Shown: positions 17,836 to 27,471, counted from the first letter of the stretch. The stretch: DNA of 64,000 bases from CAJQQY01 sp964564545 (GCA_964564545.1 CAZMBP010000028.1:124001-188000); one strand, 5' to 3'. Numbers and translations are program-made. The notes: a model not told the origin generated them from the sequence alone.

Positions 17836-19536
17836 TTAAAATGTTGAACGTACTGACATTCTCACTCCACTAAATGCTGGTTCTAACCGGCAAATTCCTC
17901 CTGCACAAACTATCCCTTCTACTTGCTTCACATACTTCACTTCAAAACGATTTGATCGATACGTGTAAACTACTCCAAAAGTTGGATAATGTATATCTTT
18001 TGCTTTTTCTCCTTCTGCCAAATTGCTTTTATAAGGATCCACATTATACATATCTGAAGCAGTAATTATCCAATGTGGTGCAAGACCAATTTCCACTTGC
18101 GCAAAAATCCAATCTCCAAAATCTCTATTTTCATAGCCAGATAAACCAGGAGCTGTCAACATATATTGTAATTCAAATCTTGCAGATTTTTTTCTAGTAA
18201 ATTTATATAAGAACTCAGCATATGGAGTTATAGTTTCTAAAATATCTACACCTGTTTTTCCTTCGTAAATATTTTGATTATAATTCTGCCATTGGATTCC
18301 GCTAATCAATTGCCATTTTCTTTTATACTTATAAGTAACTTCTGTATAGACTTCTCGGTAAAGTAAATCGTTATCAAGATTGGTAATATTTGAAAAATTT
18401 ACCAAAAAACCTAGCTTTCTACTAGGTGAATACCTAACATCTAACTGAACAGCTTGTTCTCCTAATTCTTGTGTTGCAGGAGAGTATCGAGCATTCAATC
18501 GATAAGTATTTACTCGGGTCATTGGTGGCAAAAAATTGATAGCACCTCTATTAGTTCTTTCAAAGGGATCCAATCGAAAAGAGAAATTTTCTGTTCTTTT
18601 TCCTTCCAAAGAAATAGCGAAACCTTTCCCTGCATAACCTATTGAAGTGTAAATAACATTTCCATCTTCTAAAACATATTTCCCTGCTTGGTTTTCTTCC
18701 AAACCTGTCTCTTCATCAATTACTGTACTAATGAAAAAAGGATCCCAAAATAATTCATTGGTTTTATAAGCTCCTTCTATATACCATGTAAATGGCCCAG
18801 CAGTCAATGTATTATAAAGTGAAAAAGCATAAGAATTATAATTGACTGAATCAATACGATATGGGTCTTGATACAAACTCAACTTAGTAAGCAATAATCC
18901 CATATTTTCATCATCAACGGTTTTACTCATCACTCCAAAACCTGGAGCTAAACTTACACTACTTGAATCCATTTTTACAAAACCATCAATACTTGCACCT
19001 TTAATCACAGAAGCATACGTATCAAATAAGTTTTTCTGGCGCCCCGTCAATATTTTTACTTTCCAATCAGGAGTGATGTCATAAGTTAATTTTAATCCTT
19101 CTAGAGCGTTATCAATCAAAAGTGGTCGCTCTTCGAAAGCTCTAAAAATAATTCCACTCCCTATTTGGTCGTATATGTATCCTGCGGAAATTCCTAACTT
19201 ATTCACCTTCTTATTGACATACCATCGACCAATACCTTGATCTGTGTAACTTTCATTCGGCTGCAGTAGATTAGAGTTATTGAAAAAATCAAATCGTACT
19301 CCAAAGTCAAATCCAAAGTTGCTATATTTCAAATCTAACCATACTTCCGAGCCAAATAATTGACGATCGTATTGAGGTGTATTAAAAGCTTCAATTAAAG
19401 AATCTTCTTGAAAGAAATTTCCATTTGATTCTAAACTTCCAGAGAATGTTCCCTGATTGTTACTTTGGGAAAAACCCAACGTATAAATAAATGTGAAGAG
19501 GATTAAAAGTAATCCGTTTTGTTTTGTAAGTAACAT
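17836..19536 (-). CDS. DUF6029-like outer-membrane beta-barrel protein
   Basis: 566 residues with a signal peptide (about 1-23, TLGFSQ) and repeated amphipathic beta-strands to the C-terminal aromatic residue (RSTF), so an outer-membrane barrel is expected. The strands include FGFDFGVRFDFF and RLNARYSP. Two cysteines near the end (VCAGGICRLEP) look typical of DUF6029 proteins. Two Omp28-like genes follow on the same strand and a TlpA gene lies divergently. I infer a barrel that is a client or partner of these thiol proteins. The DUF assignment comes from memory of the family's features. Confidence 0.7.
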   Translation of the reverse strand: MLLTKQNGLLLILFTFIYTLGFSQSNNQGTFSGSLESNGNFFQEDSLIEAFNTPQYDRQLFGSEVWLDLKYSNFGFDFGVRFDFFNNSNLLQPNESYTDQGIGRWYVNKKVNKLGISAGYIYDQIGSGIIFRAFEERPLLIDNALEGLKLTYDITPDWKVKILTGRQKNLFDTYASVIKGASIDGFVKMDSSSVSLAPGFGVMSKTVDDENMGLLLTKLSLYQDPYRIDSVNYNSYAFSLYNTLTAGPFTWYIEGAYKTNELFWDPFFISTVIDEETGLEENQAGKYVLEDGNVIYTSIGYAGKGFAISLEGKRTENFSFRLDPFERTNRGAINFLPPMTRVNTYRLNARYSPATQELGEQAVQLDVRYSPSRKLGFLVNFSNITNLDNDLLYREVYTEVTYKYKRKWQLISGIQWQNYNQNIYEGKTGVDILETITPYAEFLYKFTRKKSARFELQYMLTAPGLSGYENRDFGDWIFAQVEIGLAPHWIITASDMYNVDPYKSNLAEGEKAKDIHYPTFGVVYTYRSNRFEVKYVKQVEGIVCAGGICRLEPAFSGVRMSVRSTF

Positions 19537-19598
19537 CTGAATATATTATTTAAACTATTTGGAAAAAAACTACACAAAATAGTTTTTTAAAAATCATA

Positions 19599-19632
19599 CA
19601 AAATTACCTTCATATATTGGTATTTTGCAAAA
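19599..19632 (-). promoter_or_regulatory. Bacteroidota-type promoter for the DUF6029/Omp28 operon
   Basis: On the minus strand TTTTTG is followed after 21 bases by TAATTTTG, a good match to the TTTG / TAnnTTTG promoter of this phylum. It ends 63 bases before the start codon of the barrel gene. Confidence 0.6.
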
Positions 19633-19713
19633 AGGTAATACTTTAATATGCCAAGCAGGCGTTAAATCGAAGTTAAACCTAAATCAATATTAGCTCTACC
19701 GATTTATTTATAA

Positions 19714-19721
19714 TAAATTTG
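19714..19721 (+). promoter_or_regulatory. -7 promoter element for the TlpA-like gene
   Basis: TAAATTTG fits TAnnTTTG, with the start codon 52 bases downstream. A -33 element is not obvious. Confidence 0.45.
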
Positions 19722-19772
19722 CCTCGGCTTTTAACCAAAAAAAATTTAACAATCAAAATTAAATAAAATACA

Positions 19773-20270
19773 ATGAAGTTATTCAACATTTTATCAGTTG
19801 TTTTTGCACTTTGTCTTTCAACTTCTCTTTCTGCACAAAAGGTTTTACCTAATGTAAATGTGAAAGACCTTACAGGTAAAACTGTCAACATTCAAGATTA
19901 TGCTAAAAACGGAAAAATCACCGTTATCAGTTTTTGGGCAACTTGGTGTTCTCCTTGTAAAAAAGAACTAGACGCGATTGCAGATATTTATCCAGATTGG
20001 CAAGAAGAATATGGAGCTGAAGTAGTTGCTATAACAATCGATAATGCAAGAGCTATGGCTAAAGTACCAGGCATGGTTGCAACAAAACAATGGGAATATG
20101 ACATTCTTTCTGATGTGAATCAGGACTTACAAAGAGCTTTAAATTTCCAATCAGTTCCTCAAACATTCTTATTGGATCAAAGTGGAAATATCGTCTACAC
20201 TCATACAGGTTATGTTTCAGGTGATGAGTACGAATTGGAAGATAAAATCAAAGCTTTGGCTAGAAAATAA
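19773..20270 (+). CDS. TlpA/ResA-family periplasmic thiol-disulfide oxidoreductase
   Basis: A 165-residue thioredoxin-fold protein with a signal peptide (1-21, SLSAQ). The redox motif is C59-S-P-C62 in FWATWCSPCKKELD, and SVPQTFLLD supplies the cis-Pro loop. Typical TlpA/ResA proteins reduce disulfides in the periplasm, for example during cytochrome c maturation. Here it stands divergently to the DUF6029/Omp28 cluster (236 bases apart), so those extracytoplasmic Cys proteins are plausible substrates. Single-gene unit with a terminator behind it. Confidence 0.9.
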   Translation: MKLFNILSVVFALCLSTSLSAQKVLPNVNVKDLTGKTVNIQDYAKNGKITVISFWATWCSPCKKELDAIADIYPDWQEEYGAEVVAITIDNARAMAKVPGMVATKQWEYDILSDVNQDLQRALNFQSVPQTFLLDQSGNIVYTHTGYVSGDEYELEDKIKALARK

Positions 20271-20290
20271 AGTATATTTTCATTCAAAGA

Positions 20291-20337
20291 AAAAAAGCGG
20301 ATATTTTCGAGAGAGAATATTCGCTTTTTTTCTTTTT
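20291..20337. terminator. Bidirectional intrinsic terminator
   Basis: AAAAAAGCGGATATT / AATATTCGCTTTTTT with a 10-base loop between the convergent TlpA and ABC-F genes. Confidence 0.85.
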
Positions 20338-20362
20338 AAAATAACCACAGACTTACGCTGAC

Positions 20363-22243
20363 TTATGCAAGTTCTGCCAATTCCATCCACCTCATCTCCT
20401 TCTCCTCGATTTCATTTTTTACTACCCCCAACTCGATAGAAAGTTTCTCAATTTCATCTGAAGTCAAATTTGGATTATTAAACTGCTCCGTGATTTTTTC
20501 TTTTTTCTCTTCTAAAACCATGATCTGTTTTTCCAAACGATTAAATTCTTTGCGCTCTTCGTAAGTTAATTTTGGCTTGTCGTCTTTTGGTTTTTCAACC
20601 GTTGGTTTTACAATTCTTTTTTGTCGTTCTCTTTCAGCTTGCCGAGCTTCTTCGAGCTCTTCTTTATGTAATGCTCGATAGTCAGAATACTGCCCATTGT
20701 AATCTCGAATTTTCCCATCGCCTTCAAAAATAAAAAGATGATCAACAATCTTATCCATAAAAAACCGATCGTGCGTAACCACCAAAACACAACCAGGAAA
20801 GTCCATTAAAAAATCTTCCAAGATATTTAAAGTGATGATATCCAAATCGTTTGTCGGCTCATCAAGAATTAAAAAATTAGGGTTTTCCATCAAAATAGTC
20901 AACAAGTGTAATCGTCGCTTCTCTCCCCCACTCAATTTAGAAACATAAACTTGTTGTTGCTTTCGACTAAATAAAAACCGTTCGAGCAAACTCTCCGCAG
21001 TTAATTTTCTTCCTTTTTCCAAAGGAATATATTCAGCTACATCTCTAACGACATCAATAACTCTTTTATCATTTTCTAGTTGAAGTCCATCTTGAGTATA
21101 AAAACCAAAAATGACTGTTCCTCCAACAACTACCTTTCCGCTATCAGGTCGTAATTGTTTGGTCAACATTTTTAGTAATGTAGATTTACCTGCACCATTC
21201 GGTCCGACTATTCCTGCTTTCTCTCCTTTTTTAAATTTGTAGGCAAAATCTTTTACTAATACTAAATCGCCGTAACTTTTGGAAATATAATTGGCTTCCA
21301 AAATTTTACTTCCTAATCGACTTCCTTTCATATCGATTTGAATTTTATCTTTGGCGATTTTTTGAGAAGCCTTTTCTTCTATTTTATAAAAAGAATCGAT
21401 TCTAGATTTTGCTTTTGTTCCACGAGCTTTTGGCTGCCGGCGCATCCACTCCAACTCTTTGCCCATCAACTTTTTTGTCTTGTCTAAAACAACAGCTTGG
21501 TTCTCTTCACGTGCAGCTTTTGATGCTAAGAAATCAGAGTAGTTTCCTTTGTATTTATAAATCACTCCAGCATCTAGCTCTATAATATTATTACAAACTC
21601 TTTCCAAAAAATAACGATCGTGAGTCACCATAAACAATGTCAAGTTTGGTGATTGTAAGTATTCTTCCAACCACTCAATCATATCCAAATCCAAGTGATT
21701 GGTAGGCTCATCAAGAATCAAAAACTCAGGTTCGTCAATCAAAATTTGTGCAAGAGCTAGTCTCTTTTTTTGCCCTCCAGAAAGATGAGCTACTCGTTGT
21801 TCGAGGTTGGTGATTTTTAGTTTACCTAAAATTTCTTCAATGCGCGCTTTAAAATCCCAAGCTTTTAAATCATCCATCATTTGCATTGCCTTTGCCATCC
21901 CATCTTCATCTTCAGGATGAAGCATGGCTTTTTCATATTGTCGAGTCGCTTGAATCTTTGGATTTTTGGATTCAAAAACAGCTTCCATAATGGTATGTCC
22001 ATCTCGAAAAACTGGGTCTTGCAACAAGTTTCCAATTCGAATATCTTTTCGATAATGCACCTTCGCATTTTCGCCTTCTGCTTTTTCAGTCCCAGCAATG
22101 ACTTTGAGTAGCGTGGTTTTCCCTGCTCCATTTTTGGCAACGAGTGCAATCTTTTCACCCTTGCTCATTTGGAAATTGATCTTATCAAATAAGACTTTTT
22201 CACCAAAGGACTTTGAAACATTTTCGAGAGACAGGTAATTCAT
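20363..22243 (-). CDS. ABC-F family ATPase (Uup-like)
   Basis: A 626-residue soluble ABC-F protein with two ATP-binding cassettes and no membrane segment. Walker A motifs are KNGAGKTTLLK and GPNGAGKSTLLK, signatures LSGGQKKRLALAQ and LSGGEKRRLHLL, and Walker B LILDEPTNHLD and LILDEPTNDLD. Between the cassettes is the basic linker with RRQPKARGTKAKSRIDSF. A C-terminal charged coiled coil (about 540-620) is the Uup-type extension that binds nucleic acid. ABC-F proteins act on ribosomes, in translation or antibiotic protection. The Uup-like architecture favours housekeeping translation over resistance. Confidence 0.92.
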   Translation of the reverse strand: MNYLSLENVSKSFGEKVLFDKINFQMSKGEKIALVAKNGAGKTTLLKVIAGTEKAEGENAKVHYRKDIRIGNLLQDPVFRDGHTIMEAVFESKNPKIQATRQYEKAMLHPEDEDGMAKAMQMMDDLKAWDFKARIEEILGKLKITNLEQRVAHLSGGQKKRLALAQILIDEPEFLILDEPTNHLDLDMIEWLEEYLQSPNLTLFMVTHDRYFLERVCNNIIELDAGVIYKYKGNYSDFLASKAAREENQAVVLDKTKKLMGKELEWMRRQPKARGTKAKSRIDSFYKIEEKASQKIAKDKIQIDMKGSRLGSKILEANYISKSYGDLVLVKDFAYKFKKGEKAGIVGPNGAGKSTLLKMLTKQLRPDSGKVVVGGTVIFGFYTQDGLQLENDKRVIDVVRDVAEYIPLEKGRKLTAESLLERFLFSRKQQQVYVSKLSGGEKRRLHLLTILMENPNFLILDEPTNDLDIITLNILEDFLMDFPGCVLVVTHDRFFMDKIVDHLFIFEGDGKIRDYNGQYSDYRALHKEELEEARQAERERQKRIVKPTVEKPKDDKPKLTYEERKEFNRLEKQIMVLEEKKEKITEQFNNPNLTSDEIEKLSIELGVVKNEIEEKEMRWMELAELA

Positions 22244-22353
22244 ATATTATTTGAGAATTTGAAATGTTTTTGAATTTACTTTTTTGCAAAAGTACTAAAT
22301 TTAAAAACCTTGGAGTTATTTTTTTGCTTCCGACTAAAGTCAGTAGCTACGGA

Positions 22354-22392
22354 AGAAGCCGAAGCAAAATTAATTGCTTCGGCTTCTTTTTT
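22354..22392. terminator. Hairpin downstream of the Prc-type protease gene
   Basis: A perfect 13-base stem (22354-22366 with 22374-22386; GAAGCCGAAGC / GCTTCGGCTTC) lies 38 bases past the protease stop. The T run is on the plus-strand side, so as a minus-strand terminator it is imperfect. It may instead mainly protect the 3' end. Confidence 0.6.
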
Positions 22393-22423
22393 ATAAAAAT
22401 TGAATTTGAATTTTTTCCAAATA

Positions 22424-24520
22424 TTAATTCATATCTCGAAGGATTGATAATACTTCATTTAAGTAAATATCTTTTTCTAACCCTTCTATCCAATCTTTGT
22501 TTCGAGCTTCTACTCCTTCATCTTTAGTCATTGCATCCATGTCTTCTGGAAGATTTTTGACAACCATTCCTTCTACTTTTTTATCCAGTACTTTTTCGAA
22601 AGCATCGCTCACTTCTTTTTGATCTTTTTCCATCTGAGTGTACTTCTCAAGATTCAATGGATAAATATCAATGTCTCTTTGAGTTTTCAACCACTTCGCA
22701 TGAGTTTCGATTTGTTGGAATGAAGCATGATTTCCTGTTCGTTTTTCACTTGCAGTTCTAAGCTCATCTAATTTCTCTGTAACAGAATAAACATTTTGTC
22801 CATATTGTACTGGAGCAATTTCAGTATAATCTAATGCATGATCGTAATCTTTTTCTCCTGAGTCAAAGTAAGAATATAAATCAGGGAAAACAATATCAGA
22901 TTTCACCCCATTTAACTGAACAGAACCACCATTAACTCTATAGTATTTTTGGATAGTCAATTTGATTGAACCTAATGGTTTCACATCAGAATATCCCATT
23001 ACTGCTCTGTCTAAATCTAAGAATCTTTGAACTGTTCCTTTTCCAAATGTAGAAGTACTTCCTACAATTACTGCTCGCCCATAATCTTGTAATGCTGCTG
23101 CTAAAATCTCAGAAGCTGATGCACTATATTCATTTACCATCACAACAAGTGGTCCATCATACAATACTTTGCCATCTTCATCTTCATGAACACCTGAACG
23201 ACCGATTCTTGATTTCACTTGAACAATAGGTCCTTTTTCTATAAATAAACCAGCCATGTCAACTACTTCTTCCAATGATCCTCCACCATTATTCCGCAAA
23301 TCAAGGATCATACCTTCAACATCATGTTTCATTAATTTTTTCAATTCTTTCGCTACATCTTCTGCACAACTGTGCCCTCCATTCCTTCCAAAGTCAGCGT
23401 AGAAACTTGGCAAATTAATATATCCCATTTTCTCTTTATTATCAGGAGATGAAAGCAAAGTTGATTTTGCATAACCTTCCTCCATGATCACTACATCTCT
23501 TTCGATTGCAATTACTTCTTTGGCTCCATCTTTCTTTTTTACTGTCAATCGAACCTCTGTTCCTTTTTTACCTCTAATCATATCTACAACATCGTCGATA
23601 ACCATTCCATTAACATCTACTGGTTCTTCATCACCTTGAGCAACTGCCATAATCAAATCATCTGCCTCTAATTGTTTTCCTTTCCAAGCTGGCCCACCAA
23701 CAATGATACTTACTACTCTAGTATATTCTTCTTCCGCTCGAAGTTGTGCTCCGATACCTTCCAAAGTTTTAGACATTCTAATATCAAAATTTTCTTTATC
23801 TCTTGGTTTGAAATAACCTGTATGAGGATCGTACACATTTGCAACTGCATTCAAATAGTTGCTTAATCTATCTGCACGTTTCAATTTTCTCATACGAGTG
23901 TACCATTTTTCGAAAACGTCTAAAACTTCTTCTCTTGCTTTTTTCTCTAATTCAGCAAAAGATTTTCCTTTCAACTCTTCATCTTTTCCTTCTTCTTGCA
24001 ATTCTAAATCATCTACCAATCGAGTCAAAGTTTCTCGCTTCAAGTACTTTCTCCAATTTTCTTTTAGCTCTGCATCATCTTTTGCAAAAGGCTTATTATC
24101 ATCAGATAAATCAATAGTTTCATCAATTGAAAAATCAAAAGGTTTTGCTAAAATTTCTTTAAAATATTTCTCTGTTTTATTTAATCCCGATTCTACCAGA
24201 TTCAAAGACATATCAAAAAACTCATAAGTTCCTGCATCTGCTTCATCATCTAATTTCATTTCAAATTTCCCTAGCCGATCAATATCTTCTTGAGTCAACC
24301 ATCTTCGATTACCGTCAACCCGATCTAAGTAAAGATCATAGACTTTTTCTGAAAAGTTGTCATCTACTTTTTGTGGTTGGAAATGAAATCTATCTAGATT
24401 AGCAATAATAGATTTAATTAAAATAGCTTCTTTTTCAGCATTATTTGCTGGAATATAAAATGCTCCGAAAACTAATGCGACAAGAATTAATGAGAAGAAA
24501 ATGGGACCTCTGAATTTCAT
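22424..24520 (-). CDS. prc: Carboxy-terminal processing protease (Prc/Tsp, S41 family)
   Basis: 698 residues. An N-terminal signal anchor (MKFRGPIFFSLILVALVFGA) leads into the helical Prc N-domain (SIIANLDRFHF, DGNRRWLTQEDID), a PDZ domain (about 230-330) and the S41 protease core. NEYSASASEI carries the catalytic Ser and STFGKGTVQRF the catalytic Lys. The C-terminal helical extension is the Tsp type. It acts in the periplasm, degrading or trimming misfolded or tagged proteins from their C-termini. The start was placed at 24520, where the signal sequence begins; an upstream in-frame Met would add 17 residues. Confidence 0.92.
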   Translation of the reverse strand: MKFRGPIFFSLILVALVFGAFYIPANNAEKEAILIKSIIANLDRFHFQPQKVDDNFSEKVYDLYLDRVDGNRRWLTQEDIDRLGKFEMKLDDEADAGTYEFFDMSLNLVESGLNKTEKYFKEILAKPFDFSIDETIDLSDDNKPFAKDDAELKENWRKYLKRETLTRLVDDLELQEEGKDEELKGKSFAELEKKAREEVLDVFEKWYTRMRKLKRADRLSNYLNAVANVYDPHTGYFKPRDKENFDIRMSKTLEGIGAQLRAEEEYTRVVSIIVGGPAWKGKQLEADDLIMAVAQGDEEPVDVNGMVIDDVVDMIRGKKGTEVRLTVKKKDGAKEVIAIERDVVIMEEGYAKSTLLSSPDNKEKMGYINLPSFYADFGRNGGHSCAEDVAKELKKLMKHDVEGMILDLRNNGGGSLEEVVDMAGLFIEKGPIVQVKSRIGRSGVHEDEDGKVLYDGPLVVMVNEYSASASEILAAALQDYGRAVIVGSTSTFGKGTVQRFLDLDRAVMGYSDVKPLGSIKLTIQKYYRVNGGSVQLNGVKSDIVFPDLYSYFDSGEKDYDHALDYTEIAPVQYGQNVYSVTEKLDELRTASEKRTGNHASFQQIETHAKWLKTQRDIDIYPLNLEKYTQMEKDQKEVSDAFEKVLDKKVEGMVVKNLPEDMDAMTKDEGVEARNKDWIEGLEKDIYLNEVLSILRDMN

Positions 24521-24857
24521 ATTGTGAAGTTTTAAATATTTACTTATTTCTAAAGATAAACTAAAAGACAATACATATTTTAGAAAATTGCTTTTAGCTA
24601 ATAAATATAGGTTAAATTCCTAATAAATTAAGGCGATAACCTTGCCAAATGGCCGTTTTAACGAAATAATAACGAAGTTAACGTGACGGGAATTATATTC
24701 AAGTTTACTTCTTTATTTTTTTTGTAAAACAGGCAAAATTGGAAATTGTTTCTTTTCCAAAAAGAACAACGCCCTATTTGACGAATCAAATAGGGCGTTG
24801 CCACATATTTTTACATTATTTAAAGAATAATTAATTCTTTAATAAGTAATAGACATC
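24521..24857. other. Intergenic region
   Basis: About 340 AT-rich bases between the pyrophosphatase stop and the protease start, both on the minus strand. It contains the terminator at 24768. No further gene or RNA was seen. Confidence 0.5.
24761..24799 (-). terminator. Intrinsic terminator of the pyrophosphatase gene
   Basis: The perfect 14-bp stem AACGCCCTATTTGA / TCAAATAGGGCGTT with a 4-base loop is followed on the minus strand by GTTCTTTTT. Confidence 0.88.
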
Positions 24858-27032
24858 TTAGATGAATGGAGCAATTACCAAAGCAACTACTGACATCAAT
24901 TTCAACAAGATGTTCAATGATGGACCAGAAGTATCTTTGAAAGGATCTCCAACAGTATCACCAACTACAGTTGCCTTGTGAGGCTCAGAACCTTTGTAGT
25001 ACATTTTACCGTTTATTTCAACTCCTTCTTCAAACATTTTCTTAGCGTTATCCCAAGCACCACCTGCGTTTGATTGGAAAATCGCCATTAATACACCACA
25101 AACAGTTACACCTGCTAAAACTCCTCCTAACATCTCAGCTCCACCTCCAAATCCAACTGCTACTGGAGTAATTACTGCTAATAAACCTGGTAAAACCATC
25201 TCACGAATAGATGCTTGAGTTGAGATTTCAACACATTTTTCGTAGTCTGCTTTTCCATCTGCTGCATCGAATATTTTTCGATCTGCATCACTCCATTCAG
25301 ACATTTCTTTTCCGTCATTTCTTTTCATTGCAGCTAGTGCAGCATTCAATTCAGGAATATCTTTGAATTGTCTTCTTACTTCCGTAATCATATCCATTGC
25401 TGCACGTCCTACTGCATTCATAGATAAAGAAGAGAATAAGAATGGTAACATTCCTCCTACAAACAATCCAGCCATTACTTGCGGATTTGCGATATTAATT
25501 TGGTCGATTCCAGCAGTTGTCATAAATGCTGCGAATAATGCTAATGCTGTCAAAGCAGCAGAACCAATTGCAAATCCTTTTCCGATAGCTGCAGTTGTAT
25601 TTCCTACTGCATCTAATTTATCTGTTTTTTCTCTTACTTCTTTTGGTAGTTCAGCCATCTCAGCGATACCTCCTGCATTATCAGAAACTGGTCCGTAAGC
25701 ATCTACTGCTAATTGGATACCTGTATTTGAAAGCATTCCTACTGCTGCAATTGCAATCCCGTAAAGTCCTGCAAAGTGATGAGCTCCAATAATAGCAATT
25801 GCTAAAATGATAATTGGAATTGCAGTTGACTGCATCCCTACACCTAAACCTGCAATAATATTTGTAGCAGCTCCAGTTAAAGATTGATCTACGATAGATT
25901 TTACTGGTTTAGTTCCTGTTCCTGTGTAGAATTCTGTAATCATCCCAATCAACAATCCAGAAGCTAATCCAAATAATACTGCGTAGAATACTCCCATTGA
26001 GTTATACGTTTCACCTCCGAAAGACCATGTTGCAGGAAGCATCATAGTTACGATGAAATAGGTAGCTACCAACATTAATGCTGCTGATAAAAACTCACCC
26101 ATATTCAATGCTTTTTGAGGATCACCACCTTCTTTAACTTTTACGAAGAATGTTCCAATGATAGAGGTTACAATTCCAACACCTGCTAAAACTAACGGCA
26201 ATAAAACTGCGTTCATTCCACCATATTCATTAGCACTTTCGAATCCTTGCATTCCAATAAAAGCAGCACCCAATACCATTGTACCAATGATAGAACCTAC
26301 ATAAGATTCAAAAAGGTCAGCCCCCATACCGGCAACATCACCTACATTATCACCTACGTTATCTGCAATAGTTGCTGGGTTCAATGGATGATCTTCAGGA
26401 ATACCTGCTTCAACTTTTCCTACCAAATCTGCTCCTACATCGGCAGCTTTAGTATAGATACCTCCACCTACACGTGCAAATAATGCAATCGAAGATGCTC
26501 CAAATGAAAATCCAGTCAAAACTGTAATTACTCTTGTTACACTTGCTTGATCAGCAGTTCCATATTGCATACTATAAAAAATGAATAATCCACTTAATCC
26601 TAAAACACCTAATCCAACAACTCCCATTCCCATAACTGCTCCACCAGCAAAAGCTACTTCTAAAGCTTTTCCTAAACTTGTTCGAGCTGCATTAGTTGTT
26701 CTTACATTTGCTTTAGTAGCTACTTTCATTCCGATGAAACCTGCTAAAGCTGAACAAATAGCTCCTAAAATAAATGAAATCGCTACCATCCATGAAGAAG
26801 TTTCAGCATTAGCAGTAAATGCTAAAATTGCAGCTACAACTACTACGAAGATTGATAACACTCGGTATTCGGCTTTTAAGAATGCCATGGCACCATCTTC
26901 GATGTTTTTAGCAATTCTTCCCATTTTTTCGGTTCCAATTTCTTGGCTAGATACCCAAGAGGATTTCCACAATGTGTATAGCAATGCCAAACCTCCTAAA
27001 GCTGGTATTGCATAAATAATGTTACTACCCAT
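24858..27032 (-). CDS. hppA: Membrane-bound ion-translocating pyrophosphatase
   Basis: 724 residues with about 16 membrane helices. It couples hydrolysis of pyrophosphate to pumping of H+ and/or Na+ across the cytoplasmic membrane. Hallmarks are DVGADLVGKVEAGIPEDHP (substrate loop), NVGDNVGDVAGMGADLFESY and DNAGGIAEMAELP. GNTTAAIGKG has Ala at the position where K+-independent enzymes carry Lys, so K+-dependence is expected. The Glu in LFESYVG is shared by Na+-pumps and some H+-pumps, so the ion cannot be assigned here. A candidate attenuator leader precedes it. Confidence 0.95.
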   Translation of the reverse strand: MGSNIIYAIPALGGLALLYTLWKSSWVSSQEIGTEKMGRIAKNIEDGAMAFLKAEYRVLSIFVVVVAAILAFTANAETSSWMVAISFILGAICSALAGFIGMKVATKANVRTTNAARTSLGKALEVAFAGGAVMGMGVVGLGVLGLSGLFIFYSMQYGTADQASVTRVITVLTGFSFGASSIALFARVGGGIYTKAADVGADLVGKVEAGIPEDHPLNPATIADNVGDNVGDVAGMGADLFESYVGSIIGTMVLGAAFIGMQGFESANEYGGMNAVLLPLVLAGVGIVTSIIGTFFVKVKEGGDPQKALNMGEFLSAALMLVATYFIVTMMLPATWSFGGETYNSMGVFYAVLFGLASGLLIGMITEFYTGTGTKPVKSIVDQSLTGAATNIIAGLGVGMQSTAIPIIILAIAIIGAHHFAGLYGIAIAAVGMLSNTGIQLAVDAYGPVSDNAGGIAEMAELPKEVREKTDKLDAVGNTTAAIGKGFAIGSAALTALALFAAFMTTAGIDQINIANPQVMAGLFVGGMLPFLFSSLSMNAVGRAAMDMITEVRRQFKDIPELNAALAAMKRNDGKEMSEWSDADRKIFDAADGKADYEKCVEISTQASIREMVLPGLLAVITPVAVGFGGGAEMLGGVLAGVTVCGVLMAIFQSNAGGAWDNAKKMFEEGVEINGKMYYKGSEPHKATVVGDTVGDPFKDTSGPSLNILLKLMSVVALVIAPFI

Positions 27033-27060
27033 AATCTCTTTGATTTATTTACTGGTTTTA

Positions 27061-27134
27061 TAAAAAAATAAAAAGGGGATGGTCAAACACCATACCCTCC
27101 TCTAACAAGGAACTATTACATAATTCCAAAGAGG
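27061..27134 (-). promoter_or_regulatory. Candidate attenuator or riboswitch-like leader of hppA
   Basis: On the minus strand, a first hairpin CCTCT..GGAA / TTCC..AGAGG (27134-27099) is followed directly by GGG-T-ATGGT / ACCAT-C-CCC (27097-27075) and a T-rich tail, the shape of an intrinsic terminator. The tail ends about 30 bases before the hppA ATG, and a -7 element lies just upstream, so the structure is probably inside the hppA transcript. That arrangement suggests conditional termination. It did not match the fluoride riboswitch consensus as I know it. Confidence 0.45.
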
Positions 27135-27150
27135 TTTTTCGTTCGAGGGG

Positions 27151-27158
27151 CAAAAGTA
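27151..27158 (-). promoter_or_regulatory. -7 promoter element for hppA
   Basis: On the minus strand it reads TACTTTTG, matching TAnnTTTG. A weak TTTA lies at about the -33 distance. The inferred RNA start is near 27144, giving a leader of some 110 bases. Confidence 0.5.
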
Positions 27159-27471
27159 ACTCAATTTTACATTTTGTCATAAATTTTAAATGTGTATTTC
27201 GCACAATAACAAGGAGTTGTATGGAAAAATATGATAAAAACGGGTATTTCTTTTTTAGATAAGTTTTTTATAAAAATTATTGAGGTGATTATTATTAACA
27301 TATAGCCACCGTAGTTATTAACACACCTATGTTAGTTTAACCACCAGAATGTGGATAACCTTTACATGTTACGCTTTTAAGTCATTTTGTCATTTATTTT
27401 TAATTATAACTGTCTTTTTGTCGCTTATTTTTTCATTTTTCTGCTTTTTAGGCATGAAAAACGTAATGGTA

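Noticed and set aside
22244..22423. Small gene downstream of the protease
   Set aside because: The open frame there is the reading of a terminator hairpin and AT-rich spacer.
27061..27134. Fluoride riboswitch before hppA
   Set aside because: Although fluoride riboswitches occur near pyrophosphatases, the conserved sequence blocks as I know them are not present.
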